Positions 1 through 5,793 of a DNA stretch of 5,793 nt are shown in pieces (within the stretch, counting starts at the first letter, position 1; every line of letters begins with the position of its first letter). Under the pieces are notes generated by a model. That model searched no databases and was not told the origin of the DNA. It saw only the letters and a program-made list of their open reading frames with translations. The position numbers and the translations under genes were made by a program. The stretch spans positions 1 to 5,793 of the forward strand of contig JALXDB010000270.1 of NCBI GenBank assembly GCA_026990615.1, in the 5' to 3' direction. This DNA is from Spirochaetota bacterium. Its GTDB lineage: Bacteria > Spirochaetota > B62-G9.

Positions 1-412
1 GGGAGAAAATTATTGTAAACAGTTCTCTGAACAGATTCGATATCAGAGCAAGTATACCAAGAGTTTGATTGCCCAGTTTACTAATCATAAAGCTCGCCAG
101 ACTGTAGTATCCAAAACCGGCACTCATAGCTGCAAGCTCTCTGAAAGAGAGGTTTTTAAGCATAAATTTTAAAGGTATTATACTTAAAAATGTCCCTGCA
201 ATTGAAGATACAGGCACAAGAATTATTTTTATATTTAACTTCTTCAGATATTTCCAGATTCCCCTGTTGCTTCCAACTCCTGCACCGACAAAGAATATTA
301 AGCCATAAAGAACGTATGTGTATGTATTCATACCAATTTTCATAGGAAAGACGTTAAAAAATCCGATTAAAAATCCTGCAAATAAACCTGAGATAAGGGC
401 TAAATTAACCAT
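1..412 (-). CDS. lysO: LysO-type (DUF340) exporter, C-terminal half, partial at window edge
   Basis: The frame opens with ATG at 412 and stays open to base 2, giving 137 visible residues; the rest lies beyond the left edge. The protein is strongly hydrophobic, with likely membrane helices near residues 4-20, 32-47 and 62-84 and more after 91. Residues 97-105 read SAGFGYYSL and a conserved-looking N126...R129-E130 follows. Both match the corresponding SGFGWYSL and N-x-x-RE region of E. coli LysO (YbjE), a lysine exporter of about 299 residues. The visible part covers that family's second half from its fourth helix onward. The start overlaps the end of the upstream N-terminal half by 13 nt, in a different frame. 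No good Shine-Dalgarno precedes it, so translation is probably coupled to termination of the upstream gene. The family assignment rests on motif recall; lysine as substrate is inferred from the E. coli relative. Confidence 0.85.
   Translation of the reverse strand, partial: MVNLALISGLFAGFLIGFFNVFPMKIGMNTYTYVLYGLIFFVGAGVGSNRGIWKYLKKLNIKIILVPVSSIAGTFLSIIPLKFMLKNLSFRELAAMSAGFGYYSLASFMISKLGNQTLGILALISNLFRELFTIIFS
400..412 (-). other. 13 nt overlap between the two LysO half genes
   Basis: The TAG stop of the N-terminal half (402-400) lies downstream of the ATG of the C-terminal half (412-410). The downstream frame is -1 relative to the upstream one. Immediately upstream on the minus strand there is no purine-rich Shine-Dalgarno better than a weak AAGAAC, and no canonical X-XXY-YYZ slippery heptamer. 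Termination-coupled initiation is therefore the simplest reading, keeping the two halves near equal amounts. This is inference from layout. Confidence 0.6.
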
Positions 413-684
413 AAGTCGTTCTTGAAAACATATTTGTAAACAATCATTGAAATTACACTGCTGCCGATCACTGTAAAAACTGCTATTAGAAATCCCTGTA
501 GCCCGAGGCCTGTAAGAGCCGAAACGAGTGTTTTGTTGTTGCCGAGTGCTAACCCAAGAGAAAATAGGAGTACAAGCATGAATATATAGGTTAAAACATC
601 AATTAACTTTAAAAAATATCTACTTTTCCTGATACTGTATCCGAAAAATATTCCAGTTATCAAAACAAGAGTTATTTCAAGCAT
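400..684 (-). CDS. LysO-type (DUF340) exporter, N-terminal half, separate small gene
   Basis: This 94-residue, almost wholly hydrophobic protein has three likely membrane helices (about 3-17, 30-48 and 57-85) with a basic RKSR loop after the first. It resembles the first three helices of E. coli LysO, including the FxxGxxL segment at the end of helix 2 (here FSLGLALG, 41-48). It ends where the E. coli protein has a loop leading into helix 4, and the next gene begins at that helix. The two proteins presumably assemble into one transporter in the inner membrane. The ATG at 684 is preceded by an AAGAAG-type ribosome binding site about 6 nt away and lies 12 nt after the cutA stop, so co-transcription with cutA is likely. 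Split LysO-type exporters are, to my recollection, common in several bacterial groups, so I read this as a natural split rather than a broken gene. Lysine as substrate is inferred only. Confidence 0.85.
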   Translation of the reverse strand: MLEITLVLITGIFFGYSIRKSRYFLKLIDVLTYIFMLVLLFSLGLALGNNKTLVSALTGLGLQGFLIAVFTVIGSSVISMIVYKYVFKNDLWLI

Positions 685-696
685 ATACAGCTTCTT

Positions 697-1065
697 TCAA
701 GATCGGTTTATTGACTCCTGTATCCATTTCAAATACGAAGCACTCCCTTCGTTAATATCCATTGATATAATTTCCGGAAGCTCATATGGATGAAGTTCTT
801 TTATCAACTTTTCTATTTTTTTATAATTGCTCTTAACAGTTTTTGCCACCACATAATACTCTTCCGCCTCATCTATTTTTCCATTCCACCAGAAATAGCT
901 TGTTATAGGGCCGGATATTTGAACACATGCCGCGGCCTTCTCCTCCAGTAATCGTATAGCTATCTCTTTGGCATTCTGCTTTGATTCGGTTGTTGTAATC
1001 ACCTGTACATATTCCATATCCGTTGTACCATTATCAATTTGGTTTTTGTGTGGATTTATTTTCAT
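697..1065 (-). CDS. cutA: CutA family divalent-ion tolerance protein
   Basis: CutA is a small, very stable trimeric cytoplasmic protein, linked genetically to copper/divalent-metal tolerance in E. coli; its biochemical role is unsettled. The 122-residue protein shows the family landmarks: ITTT at 23-26, a conserved AAC with Cys47 (a proposed metal ligand), an SYFWWNGKI strand region at 56-64, a KT near 75, and the signature HPYELPE at 92-98, followed by GSASYLKWI at 107-115. Family members usually start close to the VQVITTT strand, where an internal Met17 (codon 1017-1015) would give 106 residues. I keep the upstream ATG because AGAGGG sits 9 nt before it, while Met17 has no convincing ribosome binding site. 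This leaves a polar 16-residue N-terminal extension. The gene starts 13 nt after the methyltransferase and ends 12 nt before the LysO half gene, so it is mid-operon. Confidence 0.94.
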   Translation of the reverse strand: MKINPHKNQIDNGTTDMEYVQVITTTESKQNAKEIAIRLLEEKAAACVQISGPITSYFWWNGKIDEAEEYYVVAKTVKSNYKKIEKLIKELHPYELPEIISMDINEGSASYLKWIQESINRS

Positions 1066-1074
1066 TTTCTCAAA

Positions 1075-1080
1075 CCCTCT
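1075..1080 (-). promoter_or_regulatory. Ribosome binding site for cutA, favouring the upstream start
   Basis: The minus strand reads TAGAGGG, where TAG is the methyltransferase stop codon and AGAGGG is a purine-rich Shine-Dalgarno 9 nt upstream of ATG 1065. The alternative internal ATG at 1017 is preceded by GGTACAACGGAT, a much poorer match. This decides the start choice and shows tight packing with the upstream gene. Confidence 0.65.
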
Positions 1081-1891
1081 ATTTTACAGGTCTACAGTGA
1101 AAAAGCATAACATCTCCTACATTCAACATCTTAGCAAGACGATCGGCAGGCCTTTTTATAAAGTTTGGCCGTCTTCCTACAGGAATACCTCCCCAGGACT
1201 CCTGCATAATTATTTTAAATCCAACCATTTTCAAAAGAGTTCTCATTGTTTTTTTTGAAAAAAGATACACATGCTCTGGAATTGCAGATCTCCATTTATC
1301 TTTTGCTATTCTGGCATGCCAACCATCAACATTGGGGGTAGTAAGAATCATCCAGCCATCTTTTTTTAATATTCTATGGATTTCAACAAGCAGGGCCTTC
1401 GGGTCCGGTACGTGCTCTATTAGATGCGATAGATGAACAACATCAAAATAATCATCCGGGTAATTGGCATCAAAAAGGGTACCGATAAAGACATCAAGTC
1501 CAAAATTGTTTATAGCATATTCAGCTGATTCTTTACATATTTCAACTCCCTTTGTATCCCAGCCTTTCCCCTTCATATAATTGAGCAGTAGACCCGTTGC
1601 ACAACCAATATCCAGAAACTTCAATCCATCTACCTTCTCCCCGTATATTCTGTCGAACCCAATATCCCTTAATCCCAATTTCATCAAATTAAAAAAGTTT
1701 TCCTGATTGGTAATCTCATATTCAAAATAATTATCCTCATAATTTGTTTTTAAATCATCAAATACAGGCCTTGGACTTTGATATACAAGGCCGCATTTCC
1801 GGCATTTTCTGTAGGTAAAACCATCTACTTCAAAAAAAATCGTTGAATCTTTGCTTCCACAGATATTGCAATTAACCTCTTCAAGCCGCAT
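1079..1891 (-). CDS. Class I SAM-dependent methyltransferase with N-terminal zinc ribbon
   Basis: The 270-residue protein starts with a four-cysteine zinc ribbon (Cys8, Cys11, Cys30, Cys33; C-x2-C and C-x2-CGLVYQSPRP). A Rossmann methyltransferase domain follows: motif I FLDIGCATG at 92-100, the acidic residue ending strand 2 at E117, and the post-motif region DVVHLSHLIEHVPDP at 150-164. A typical PEHVYLFS and GF segment lies at 205-225. This is the Methyltransf_23-like architecture; many relatives act on sugars, lipids or small molecules, often in surface-polysaccharide clusters, and substrates cannot be read from the fold. No membrane segment or signal peptide is visible. The ATG at 1891 has a GGAG 8 nt upstream. 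It is the first gene after the 73 nt gap and lies 13 nt before cutA. Its position after a trhP-like gene leaves open a role in tRNA modification, but that is conjecture. Confidence 0.87.
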   Translation of the reverse strand: MRLEEVNCNICGSKDSTIFFEVDGFTYRKCRKCGLVYQSPRPVFDDLKTNYEDNYFEYEITNQENFFNLMKLGLRDIGFDRIYGEKVDGLKFLDIGCATGLLLNYMKGKGWDTKGVEICKESAEYAINNFGLDVFIGTLFDANYPDDYFDVVHLSHLIEHVPDPKALLVEIHRILKKDGWMILTTPNVDGWHARIAKDKWRSAIPEHVYLFSKKTMRTLLKMVGFKIIMQESWGGIPVGRRPNFIKRPADRLAKMLNVGDVMLFHCRPVK

Positions 1892-1964
1892 TTTCCTATC
1901 TCCAACAGTGCTAATTTAACTTTTTCTATATTAATATCGGTAGATAAACTATGATGGTTAGTGT
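1892..1964. other. 73 nt AT-rich gap between trhP and the methyltransferase gene
   Basis: This is the only internal gap longer than 15 nt. It contains the perfect 10 nt palindrome ATATTAATAT (1928-1937), located 36-46 nt upstream of the methyltransferase ATG, and the GGAG of that gene (1900-1903). No GC-rich hairpin with a T run is present, so I see no intrinsic terminator. A promoter for the left-hand genes is possible, but no clear -35 box can be matched 16-18 nt upstream of any -10-like sequence. Confidence 0.4.
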
Positions 1965-3215
1965 TTATAAGTTTATGTGGCGGGGTATCCTGGAGATGAT
2001 ACCGAACTCCCAGTCGTCTGCATTTATATCTTCTTCAAATTTTACGACAACTACATCCCCTTTTGATCCGTAAGCAGTATCAATACAATTACCATCTCTA
2101 TCTTTAATCTCTACAACCTTTAGTCTTTTAATACAGCCCGGATTAATTCCCAGAACCTCTTCGCCCTTTGAAACAGGATTCTTGACCTTAACAACAAGTT
2201 CATTTTTATAAGAATCAACCACATATCCGAGAACACTCTGTTTTCTATAATCCCTCTGATCGATATTCTGCCTGATACCGGAATTTTCAAACATAAAACC
2301 GTATGTAAAACCATGGTTGTCTGTGAGATTTATCAGGTCAATCAGATCGTTCAATTTATATGAAGAGGATAAGCCGTATATCAGATCTATTGCATTCCTG
2401 TATGCATACGACACTATAGAGGTGTAGAACAAATTCTTGGTTCTGCCCTCAATTTTGTATCCGTCGATATGCAGCTTTTTAAGCTGTTCAAGCCTGTCGA
2501 TTAAGCACAGATCCTTCGAATTCAGAATATACGTACCCCTTTCCTCTTCAACAATTGTATACAGTTGATCCACCCTTGTTTCTTCAACAAGATAGTACTT
2601 CCATCTGCACGGTTGGCTACAGTTTCCTCTGTTCGAGTCCCTCCCTGTTAAAAAGTTTGAAAGAAGGCACCTGCCCGAATACGACACACACATAGCTCCA
2701 TGAATAAATATTTCAGTTTCGATATTACTTACCTTTTTCAAAATAGATTCTATCTCTTTATAGCTCAACTCCCTTGCCAGAATTACCCTTTTCACCCCCA
2801 TATCACGCCAGAATAAAACCGATTCTGAATTAGTCGTATTGCTCTGGGTGCTTAAATGTAGTGGAACTTCGCCTTTTGTAAGTCTTTCTACTATCCGCAA
2901 AACTCCGGGATCGGATACAATAAATGCATCGGGTTTTAAATCTGCAAGCTCTTTTACCGTTTTTTCTAACTCTTTCAAATCTTCTTCATGGGCAAACAGA
3001 TTCAACGTTATATAGATCTTTTTTCCGATTCTGTGAGAGTAGTGAATTGCATCTTTTAACGTGGGCAGATCAAACTCGTTTAACCTTGCCCGCAGGGATA
3101 GAGAAGGAGGTCCGGCATATACTGCATCCGCCCCGTAGGCATAGGCATATTTTAGCTTTTCAAAGTTTCCGGCCGGTGAAATCAGCTCGGGTTTTTTGCT
3201 TTCAGGTTTAATCAT
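1965..3215 (-). CDS. trhP: U32 family protein, TrhP/YegQ-like tRNA U34 hydroxylation protein
   Basis: The 416-residue protein aligns by eye along most of its length with E. coli TrhP (YegQ, about 453 residues). In E. coli, TrhP makes 5-hydroxyuridine at tRNA wobble position 34, using prephenate in an oxygen-independent route. Matching blocks include PELISPAGN (9-17), YAYGADAVYAG (25-35), NEFDLPTL (46-53), the SDPG at 101-104, and HGAMCVSYSGRCLLS (172-186). C-x2-x-CRW (199-205) and YILNSKDL (229-236) follow, then YKIEGRTK (253-260). Cys176, Cys183, Cys199 and Cys203 form the cysteine set expected to hold an iron-sulfur cluster. Residues from about 325 to 410 form the small beta-rich C-terminal domain of these proteins. 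It is a single chain, unlike the two-protein TrhP1/TrhP2 of B. subtilis. The older 'peptidase' label is probably wrong for this subgroup. The ATG at 3215 follows ftsH by 15 nt and has only a weak Shine-Dalgarno, suggesting reinitiation after ftsH. Other U32 proteins (RlhA, UbiU/V types) fit less well. Confidence 0.92.
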   Translation of the reverse strand: MIKPESKKPELISPAGNFEKLKYAYAYGADAVYAGPPSLSLRARLNEFDLPTLKDAIHYSHRIGKKIYITLNLFAHEEDLKELEKTVKELADLKPDAFIVSDPGVLRIVERLTKGEVPLHLSTQSNTTNSESVLFWRDMGVKRVILARELSYKEIESILKKVSNIETEIFIHGAMCVSYSGRCLLSNFLTGRDSNRGNCSQPCRWKYYLVEETRVDQLYTIVEEERGTYILNSKDLCLIDRLEQLKKLHIDGYKIEGRTKNLFYTSIVSYAYRNAIDLIYGLSSSYKLNDLIDLINLTDNHGFTYGFMFENSGIRQNIDQRDYRKQSVLGYVVDSYKNELVVKVKNPVSKGEEVLGINPGCIKRLKVVEIKDRDGNCIDTAYGSKGDVVVVKFEEDINADDWEFGIISRIPRHINL

Positions 3216-3230
3216 AACCGAGGGATGAAC

Positions 3231-5192
3231 CTAGGAACTGGTATCTTTGTTCTGTCTCTTTGAAGCAACAGATATACTATCAACATCTTTTCCATCAATC
3301 TTATTCGTAGAAGATTTTTTTCTACCTCTTTTTGGAGCACTGCCGTTATCCTTAATCTTTTTCACACCGACTATCTTTTGTATCTCTTTACCATCCAGAA
3401 CTTCTTTTTCAAGCAGTTTGCTGGCAAGCTTATCAAGGATCTCTCTATGCTCCTTTAAGATTTTTGTAGCCCTTTTATAGGCACCTTCAACTATATTTTT
3501 AACCTCTTCATCTATAAGTTCGGATGTCTTTTCACTGTAGTCCTTATGCCTTGCTATCTCTTTACCTATGAAAATCGGTTCTTCTTTTTGGCCGTACTGA
3601 AGAGGACCGAGTTTTTCACTCATTCCCCACTCACAAACCATTCTTCTTGCCGTCTTTGTTGCTCTTTCAATGTCATTTTGGGCACCGGTAGTAATGCCAT
3701 TTTTACCGAACACGATTTCCTCCGCAACTCTTCCCCCCATGAGAAGCGTAATCTGGTCCAGTATGTAATCTTTCGACAAATTGTGCTTTTCTGAAACGGG
3801 CAAACTCTGCGTTAAACCGAGGGACAGCCCTCTTGGTATAATAGTCATTTTATGGACCGGGTCTGCATTCGGAAGAAGCATACCGAGAAGTGCATGGCCG
3901 GATTCATGGTACGCCGTAACCTTCTTCTCCTCTTCTGAGATTACTATACTTCTTCTTTCTGGCCCCATTAACACCTTATCCTTGGCAAACTCGAACTCCT
4001 CCATTCCAACCTTCTTTTTGTTTCTCCTTGCCGCAAGCAGTGCCGCTTCATTGACCAGATTTGCCAGATCGGCACCGGAGAATCCAGGAGTTCCCCTTGC
4101 AATTACCTTTAAATCTACAGATTTTGCTATCGGTATCTTTTTTGTATGAACCCTAAGTATTCCTTCTCTACCTTTGACATCCGGTATATCAACAACAACC
4201 TGCCTGTCAAACCTCCCGGGCCTCAGGAGAGCCGGATCAAGAACATCCGGCCTGTTTGTTGCTGCAATTACGATTATGCCCTCGTTCTCTTCAAACCCAT
4301 CCATTTCCACAAGAAGCTGGTTGAGGGTTTGTTCTCTTTCATCATGACCTCCACCGTACCCAGCCCCTCTAACCCTTCCAACTGCATCTAATTCATCTAT
4401 AAAAATGATGCACGGAGCATGCTTTTTACCCTGCTCAAATAGATCTCTAACTCTGCTTGCCCCCACACCAACAAACATCTCAACAAAATCCGAACCGCTC
4501 ATGCTGAAGAACGGAACGTTAGCCTCACCGGCAATAGCCTTTGCAAGCAGCGTTTTGCCTGTACCGGGTGGCCCAACAAGAAGCAGTCCTTTTGGAATTT
4601 TTGCACCAATGCGCTTATACTTTGAAGTATCTTTCAGGTAGTCTATAACCTCTTTTAACTCCTCTTTGGCTTCTTCAACACCAGCAACATCATCAAATGT
4701 AACCTTCTTTGCACTATCCGGTTGAAGCCTCGCCCGGCTCTTGCCGAAAGACAGGGCTTTATTGCTTGTACCCTGAATTTGCCTGAACATTATAAACCAG
4801 AAGAAACCGAGAATAAGAATCCATGGGATTATACCAATCAGGGCATTTAAAAACGGATAGTTTTTCTTTACTCCGCCTTTAAACTCAATATTGTGCTGCA
4901 ACAGAAGGGGAATTAGATTCGGGTCTTCATATGGAATTATTGTATGAAATGAAACAAGAGGAGTGCTTCCCCCTGATATGTATCCATAAATATCTTTATC
5001 AATTATTCTTAGCTGTTCGACTTTGTTGTCTTTAACCATCTGAATAAAGGTGGAATAATCTATTTCCCTGTAATTCTCCTTCGGTTTATTAAACATGAAC
5101 ATCAAAAAAAGAGCTATAAGCCCTATAAGCGCAATTAAAGCAAGTCTATTTGAAGGTTTAAAGTTTTTAAAATCACTTCTATTGTTACTCAC
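3231..5192 (-). CDS. ftsH: ATP-dependent zinc metalloprotease FtsH
   Basis: FtsH is a hexameric, inner-membrane-anchored AAA+ protease that degrades misfolded membrane proteins and selected regulators. All parts are present in 653 residues (E. coli has 644). Membrane helix 1 spans about 17-34, the short extracytoplasmic domain about 37-113, and helix 2 about 116-137. The AAA+ module has Walker A GPPGTGKT (207-214), the pore loop MFVG (239-242), Walker B IIFIDELD (262-269) and the second region of homology [20 protein letters not shown] (311-330) with likely arginine fingers R327 and R330. The protease domain has HESGH (429-433), with E430 catalytic, and the third zinc ligand D507 in TGAQNDIE. 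The last 40 or so residues are a lysine/serine-rich, probably disordered tail. The start is GTG at 5192; the next methionines lie in helix 1, so no later start would keep the membrane anchor. One base separates it from hpt, and trhP follows 15 nt after its stop. Confidence 0.99.
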   Translation of the reverse strand: MSNNRSDFKNFKPSNRLALIALIGLIALFLMFMFNKPKENYREIDYSTFIQMVKDNKVEQLRIIDKDIYGYISGGSTPLVSFHTIIPYEDPNLIPLLLQHNIEFKGGVKKNYPFLNALIGIIPWILILGFFWFIMFRQIQGTSNKALSFGKSRARLQPDSAKKVTFDDVAGVEEAKEELKEVIDYLKDTSKYKRIGAKIPKGLLLVGPPGTGKTLLAKAIAGEANVPFFSMSGSDFVEMFVGVGASRVRDLFEQGKKHAPCIIFIDELDAVGRVRGAGYGGGHDEREQTLNQLLVEMDGFEENEGIIVIAATNRPDVLDPALLRPGRFDRQVVVDIPDVKGREGILRVHTKKIPIAKSVDLKVIARGTPGFSGADLANLVNEAALLAARRNKKKVGMEEFEFAKDKVLMGPERRSIVISEEEKKVTAYHESGHALLGMLLPNADPVHKMTIIPRGLSLGLTQSLPVSEKHNLSKDYILDQITLLMGGRVAEEIVFGKNGITTGAQNDIERATKTARRMVCEWGMSEKLGPLQYGQKEEPIFIGKEIARHKDYSEKTSELIDEEVKNIVEGAYKRATKILKEHREILDKLASKLLEKEVLDGKEIQKIVGVKKIKDNGSAPKRGRKKSSTNKIDGKDVDSISVASKRQNKDTSS

Positions 5193-5193
5193 C

Positions 5194-5721
5194 TTACTCC
5201 CTTTCTAATGATAATTCTGCAATATACTCAAGTTCTCTATATTTTTCATTGTAGTCAAGACCGTATCCAACGAGAAATACATCATCCACTACAAATCCTG
5301 TGTAATGAATGGGAACTTCTATCTGCCTCTTCGATTTCTTATCAAGAAGAGTGCAAACTTTAATATCCCTGGGCTTGTGCAAGCTGAGATACTTTATTAT
5401 ATAATCCAGCGTATAACCCGTATCAACTATATCTTCAACAATAAGAATGTTTCTGTCCCGAATATCCATTTTAAGGTCTTTAATTATTCGCACATCCCCA
5501 TCTGTTTCCATTCCATTATAACTGGATGTTGCTATAAAATCTATACTCACGGGGACTGTAATTTTTCTCATCAGATCAGCTAAAAAGATAATCGCTCCTT
5601 TCAGGTTACATATCAAAACAAGCTCTTTCCCCCTGTAGTCATTGCTTATCTGCAATGCAAGGGAGCTTACTTTTGATTTTAAATCCTCTTCAGGTATCAC
5701 GACTTTTAGTTTTTCCTTCAT
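5194..5721 (-). CDS. hpt: Hypoxanthine (guanine) phosphoribosyltransferase
   Basis: This cytoplasmic purine-salvage enzyme transfers phosphoribosyl from PRPP to hypoxanthine (and usually guanine), giving IMP and GMP. The 175-residue length matches bacterial Hpt, and the sequence is collinear with E. coli Hpt. It has an N-terminal [10 protein letters not shown] (9-18), the [11 protein letters not shown] loop (40-50), [10 protein letters not shown] (61-70), and a flexible-loop region ending in DVRIIKDL (76-83). The PRPP-binding signature [14 protein letters not shown] is at 92-105, with its acidic pair E96-D97 and probable catalytic D100. CTLLDK is at 123-128 and the base-binding end [20 protein letters not shown] at 145-164. 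The ATG at 5721 is preceded by AAGG 11 nt upstream, a slightly long spacing, and the N-terminus matches the family start, so no other start is needed. It lies one base before ftsH, as in many bacteria where tilS-hpt-ftsH are clustered; the tilS position lies outside the window. Confidence 0.97.
   Translation of the reverse strand: MKEKLKVVIPEEDLKSKVSSLALQISNDYRGKELVLICNLKGAIIFLADLMRKITVPVSIDFIATSSYNGMETDGDVRIIKDLKMDIRDRNILIVEDIVDTGYTLDYIIKYLSLHKPRDIKVCTLLDKKSKRQIEVPIHYTGFVVDDVFLVGYGLDYNEKYRELEYIAELSLERE
5197..5204 (-). promoter_or_regulatory. ftsH ribosome binding site inside the last hpt codons
   Basis: The minus strand reads AAAGGGAG then TAA-G-GTG. The last three hpt codons (GAA AGG GAG, Glu-Arg-Glu) thus double as the Shine-Dalgarno for ftsH, 4 nt before the GTG start. 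This supports GTG 5192 as the start and implies that ribosomes ending hpt lie directly over the ftsH initiation site. Confidence 0.7.
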
Positions 5722-5793
5722 TACGTTATTAACCTTAAATGTCTCTTAATATTAATTTTTTATCTTACCAGTTTACTAATACAAAATATTAAT
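5722..5793. other. AT-rich region upstream of hpt, containing short repeats
   Basis: The last 72 nt hold no recognisable gene. The 9-mer AATATTAAT occurs twice (5748-5756 and 5785-5793); the first copy is part of the 10 nt palindrome TTAATATTAA (5746-5755), about 25-34 nt upstream of the hpt ATG. A promoter here is plausible because the region is AT-rich and precedes the first visible gene. The best -35-like match (TTGTAT on the minus strand) is poor, so I do not call one. One reading frame is open for ten codons from the edge to TAA at 5762-5760 and could be the tail of an upstream gene. Confidence 0.35.

Noticed and set aside
400..440. Programmed -1 frameshift joining the two LysO halves
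   Set aside because: The frame relation (-1) fits, but there is no canonical slippery heptamer or obvious stimulatory structure, and the second half has its own ATG in the overlap.
968..1258. Plus-strand open frame of 96 codons across the cutA and methyltransferase genes
   Set aside because: It is antisense to two well-supported genes, has no family resemblance and no good ribosome binding site; it is a shadow frame.
1895..1964. Sigma70-type promoter upstream of the methyltransferase gene
   Set aside because: TAATAT and TATAGA each match a -10 box at four of six positions, but no TTGACA-like sequence lies 16-18 nt upstream of either.
1944..1976. Inverted repeat ATAAACT (1944-1950) / AGTTTAT (1970-1976) spanning the trhP stop, plus a direct repeat GTTTATAAGTTTAT
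   Set aside because: The stem is seven almost all A-T pairs with a 19 nt loop and no following T tract on the minus strand, so it is not a credible intrinsic terminator and may be chance in AT-rich DNA.
2120..2314. Minus-strand 64-codon frame inside trhP
   Set aside because: It overlaps the conserved C-terminal region of trhP in another frame, with no independent start signal or family match.
3781..4149. Plus-strand open frame of 122 codons (and several shorter ones) within ftsH
   Set aside because: These frames lie wholly antisense to the conserved AAA+ and protease domains of ftsH and encode nothing recognisable.
5760..5793. Possible tail of an upstream gene (ten codons to TAA at 5762-5760), perhaps tilS
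   Set aside because: Ten codons in AT-rich DNA carry no diagnostic residues; the tilS idea comes only from known gene order.

Overview
This 5.8 kb window is a compact, entirely minus-strand block of seven bacterial genes, read from right to left. Protein sequences and gene order point to an AT-leaning Gram-negative-type bacterium. A membrane FtsH with a short extracytoplasmic domain and a single-chain TrhP-type U32 protein fit an anaerobic or microaerophilic lineage, for example around Deferribacterota or Desulfobacterota. That placement is weak inference and I would not name a genus. Only two gaps exceed 15 nt (5722-5793 and 1892-1964), and no stretch over 300 nt lacks a gene.

Right half, in order of transcription: hpt (purine salvage phosphoribosyltransferase, 5194-5721), ftsH (membrane AAA+ zinc protease, 3231-5192) and a trhP/yegQ-like U32 protein (predicted tRNA U34 hydroxylation, 1965-3215). 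hpt and ftsH are separated by one base, and the ftsH Shine-Dalgarno sequence lies in the last codons of hpt. ftsH and trhP are 15 nt apart. The hpt-ftsH pair is a widely conserved bacterial arrangement, often preceded by tilS, which would lie beyond the right edge here.

Left half, after a 73 nt AT-rich gap: a zinc-ribbon class I SAM methyltransferase (1079-1891), cutA (697-1065) and a LysO-type (DUF340) exporter encoded as two overlapping genes (400-684 and 1-412, the second cut by the window edge). Spacings are 13 nt, 12 nt and a 13 nt overlap, so this looks like one co-transcribed unit. It may be read through from hpt-ftsH-trhP or started from the 73 nt gap.

Most of the window is recognisable housekeeping, and I do not see a mobile element, CRISPR array, RNA gene or clearly new multi-gene system. 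The points most worth a second look are three. The LysO exporter is split exactly between two similar three-helix units. A methyltransferase of unknown substrate follows a wobble-uridine hydroxylase gene. A short AT-rich palindromic element occurs in both noncoding gaps.
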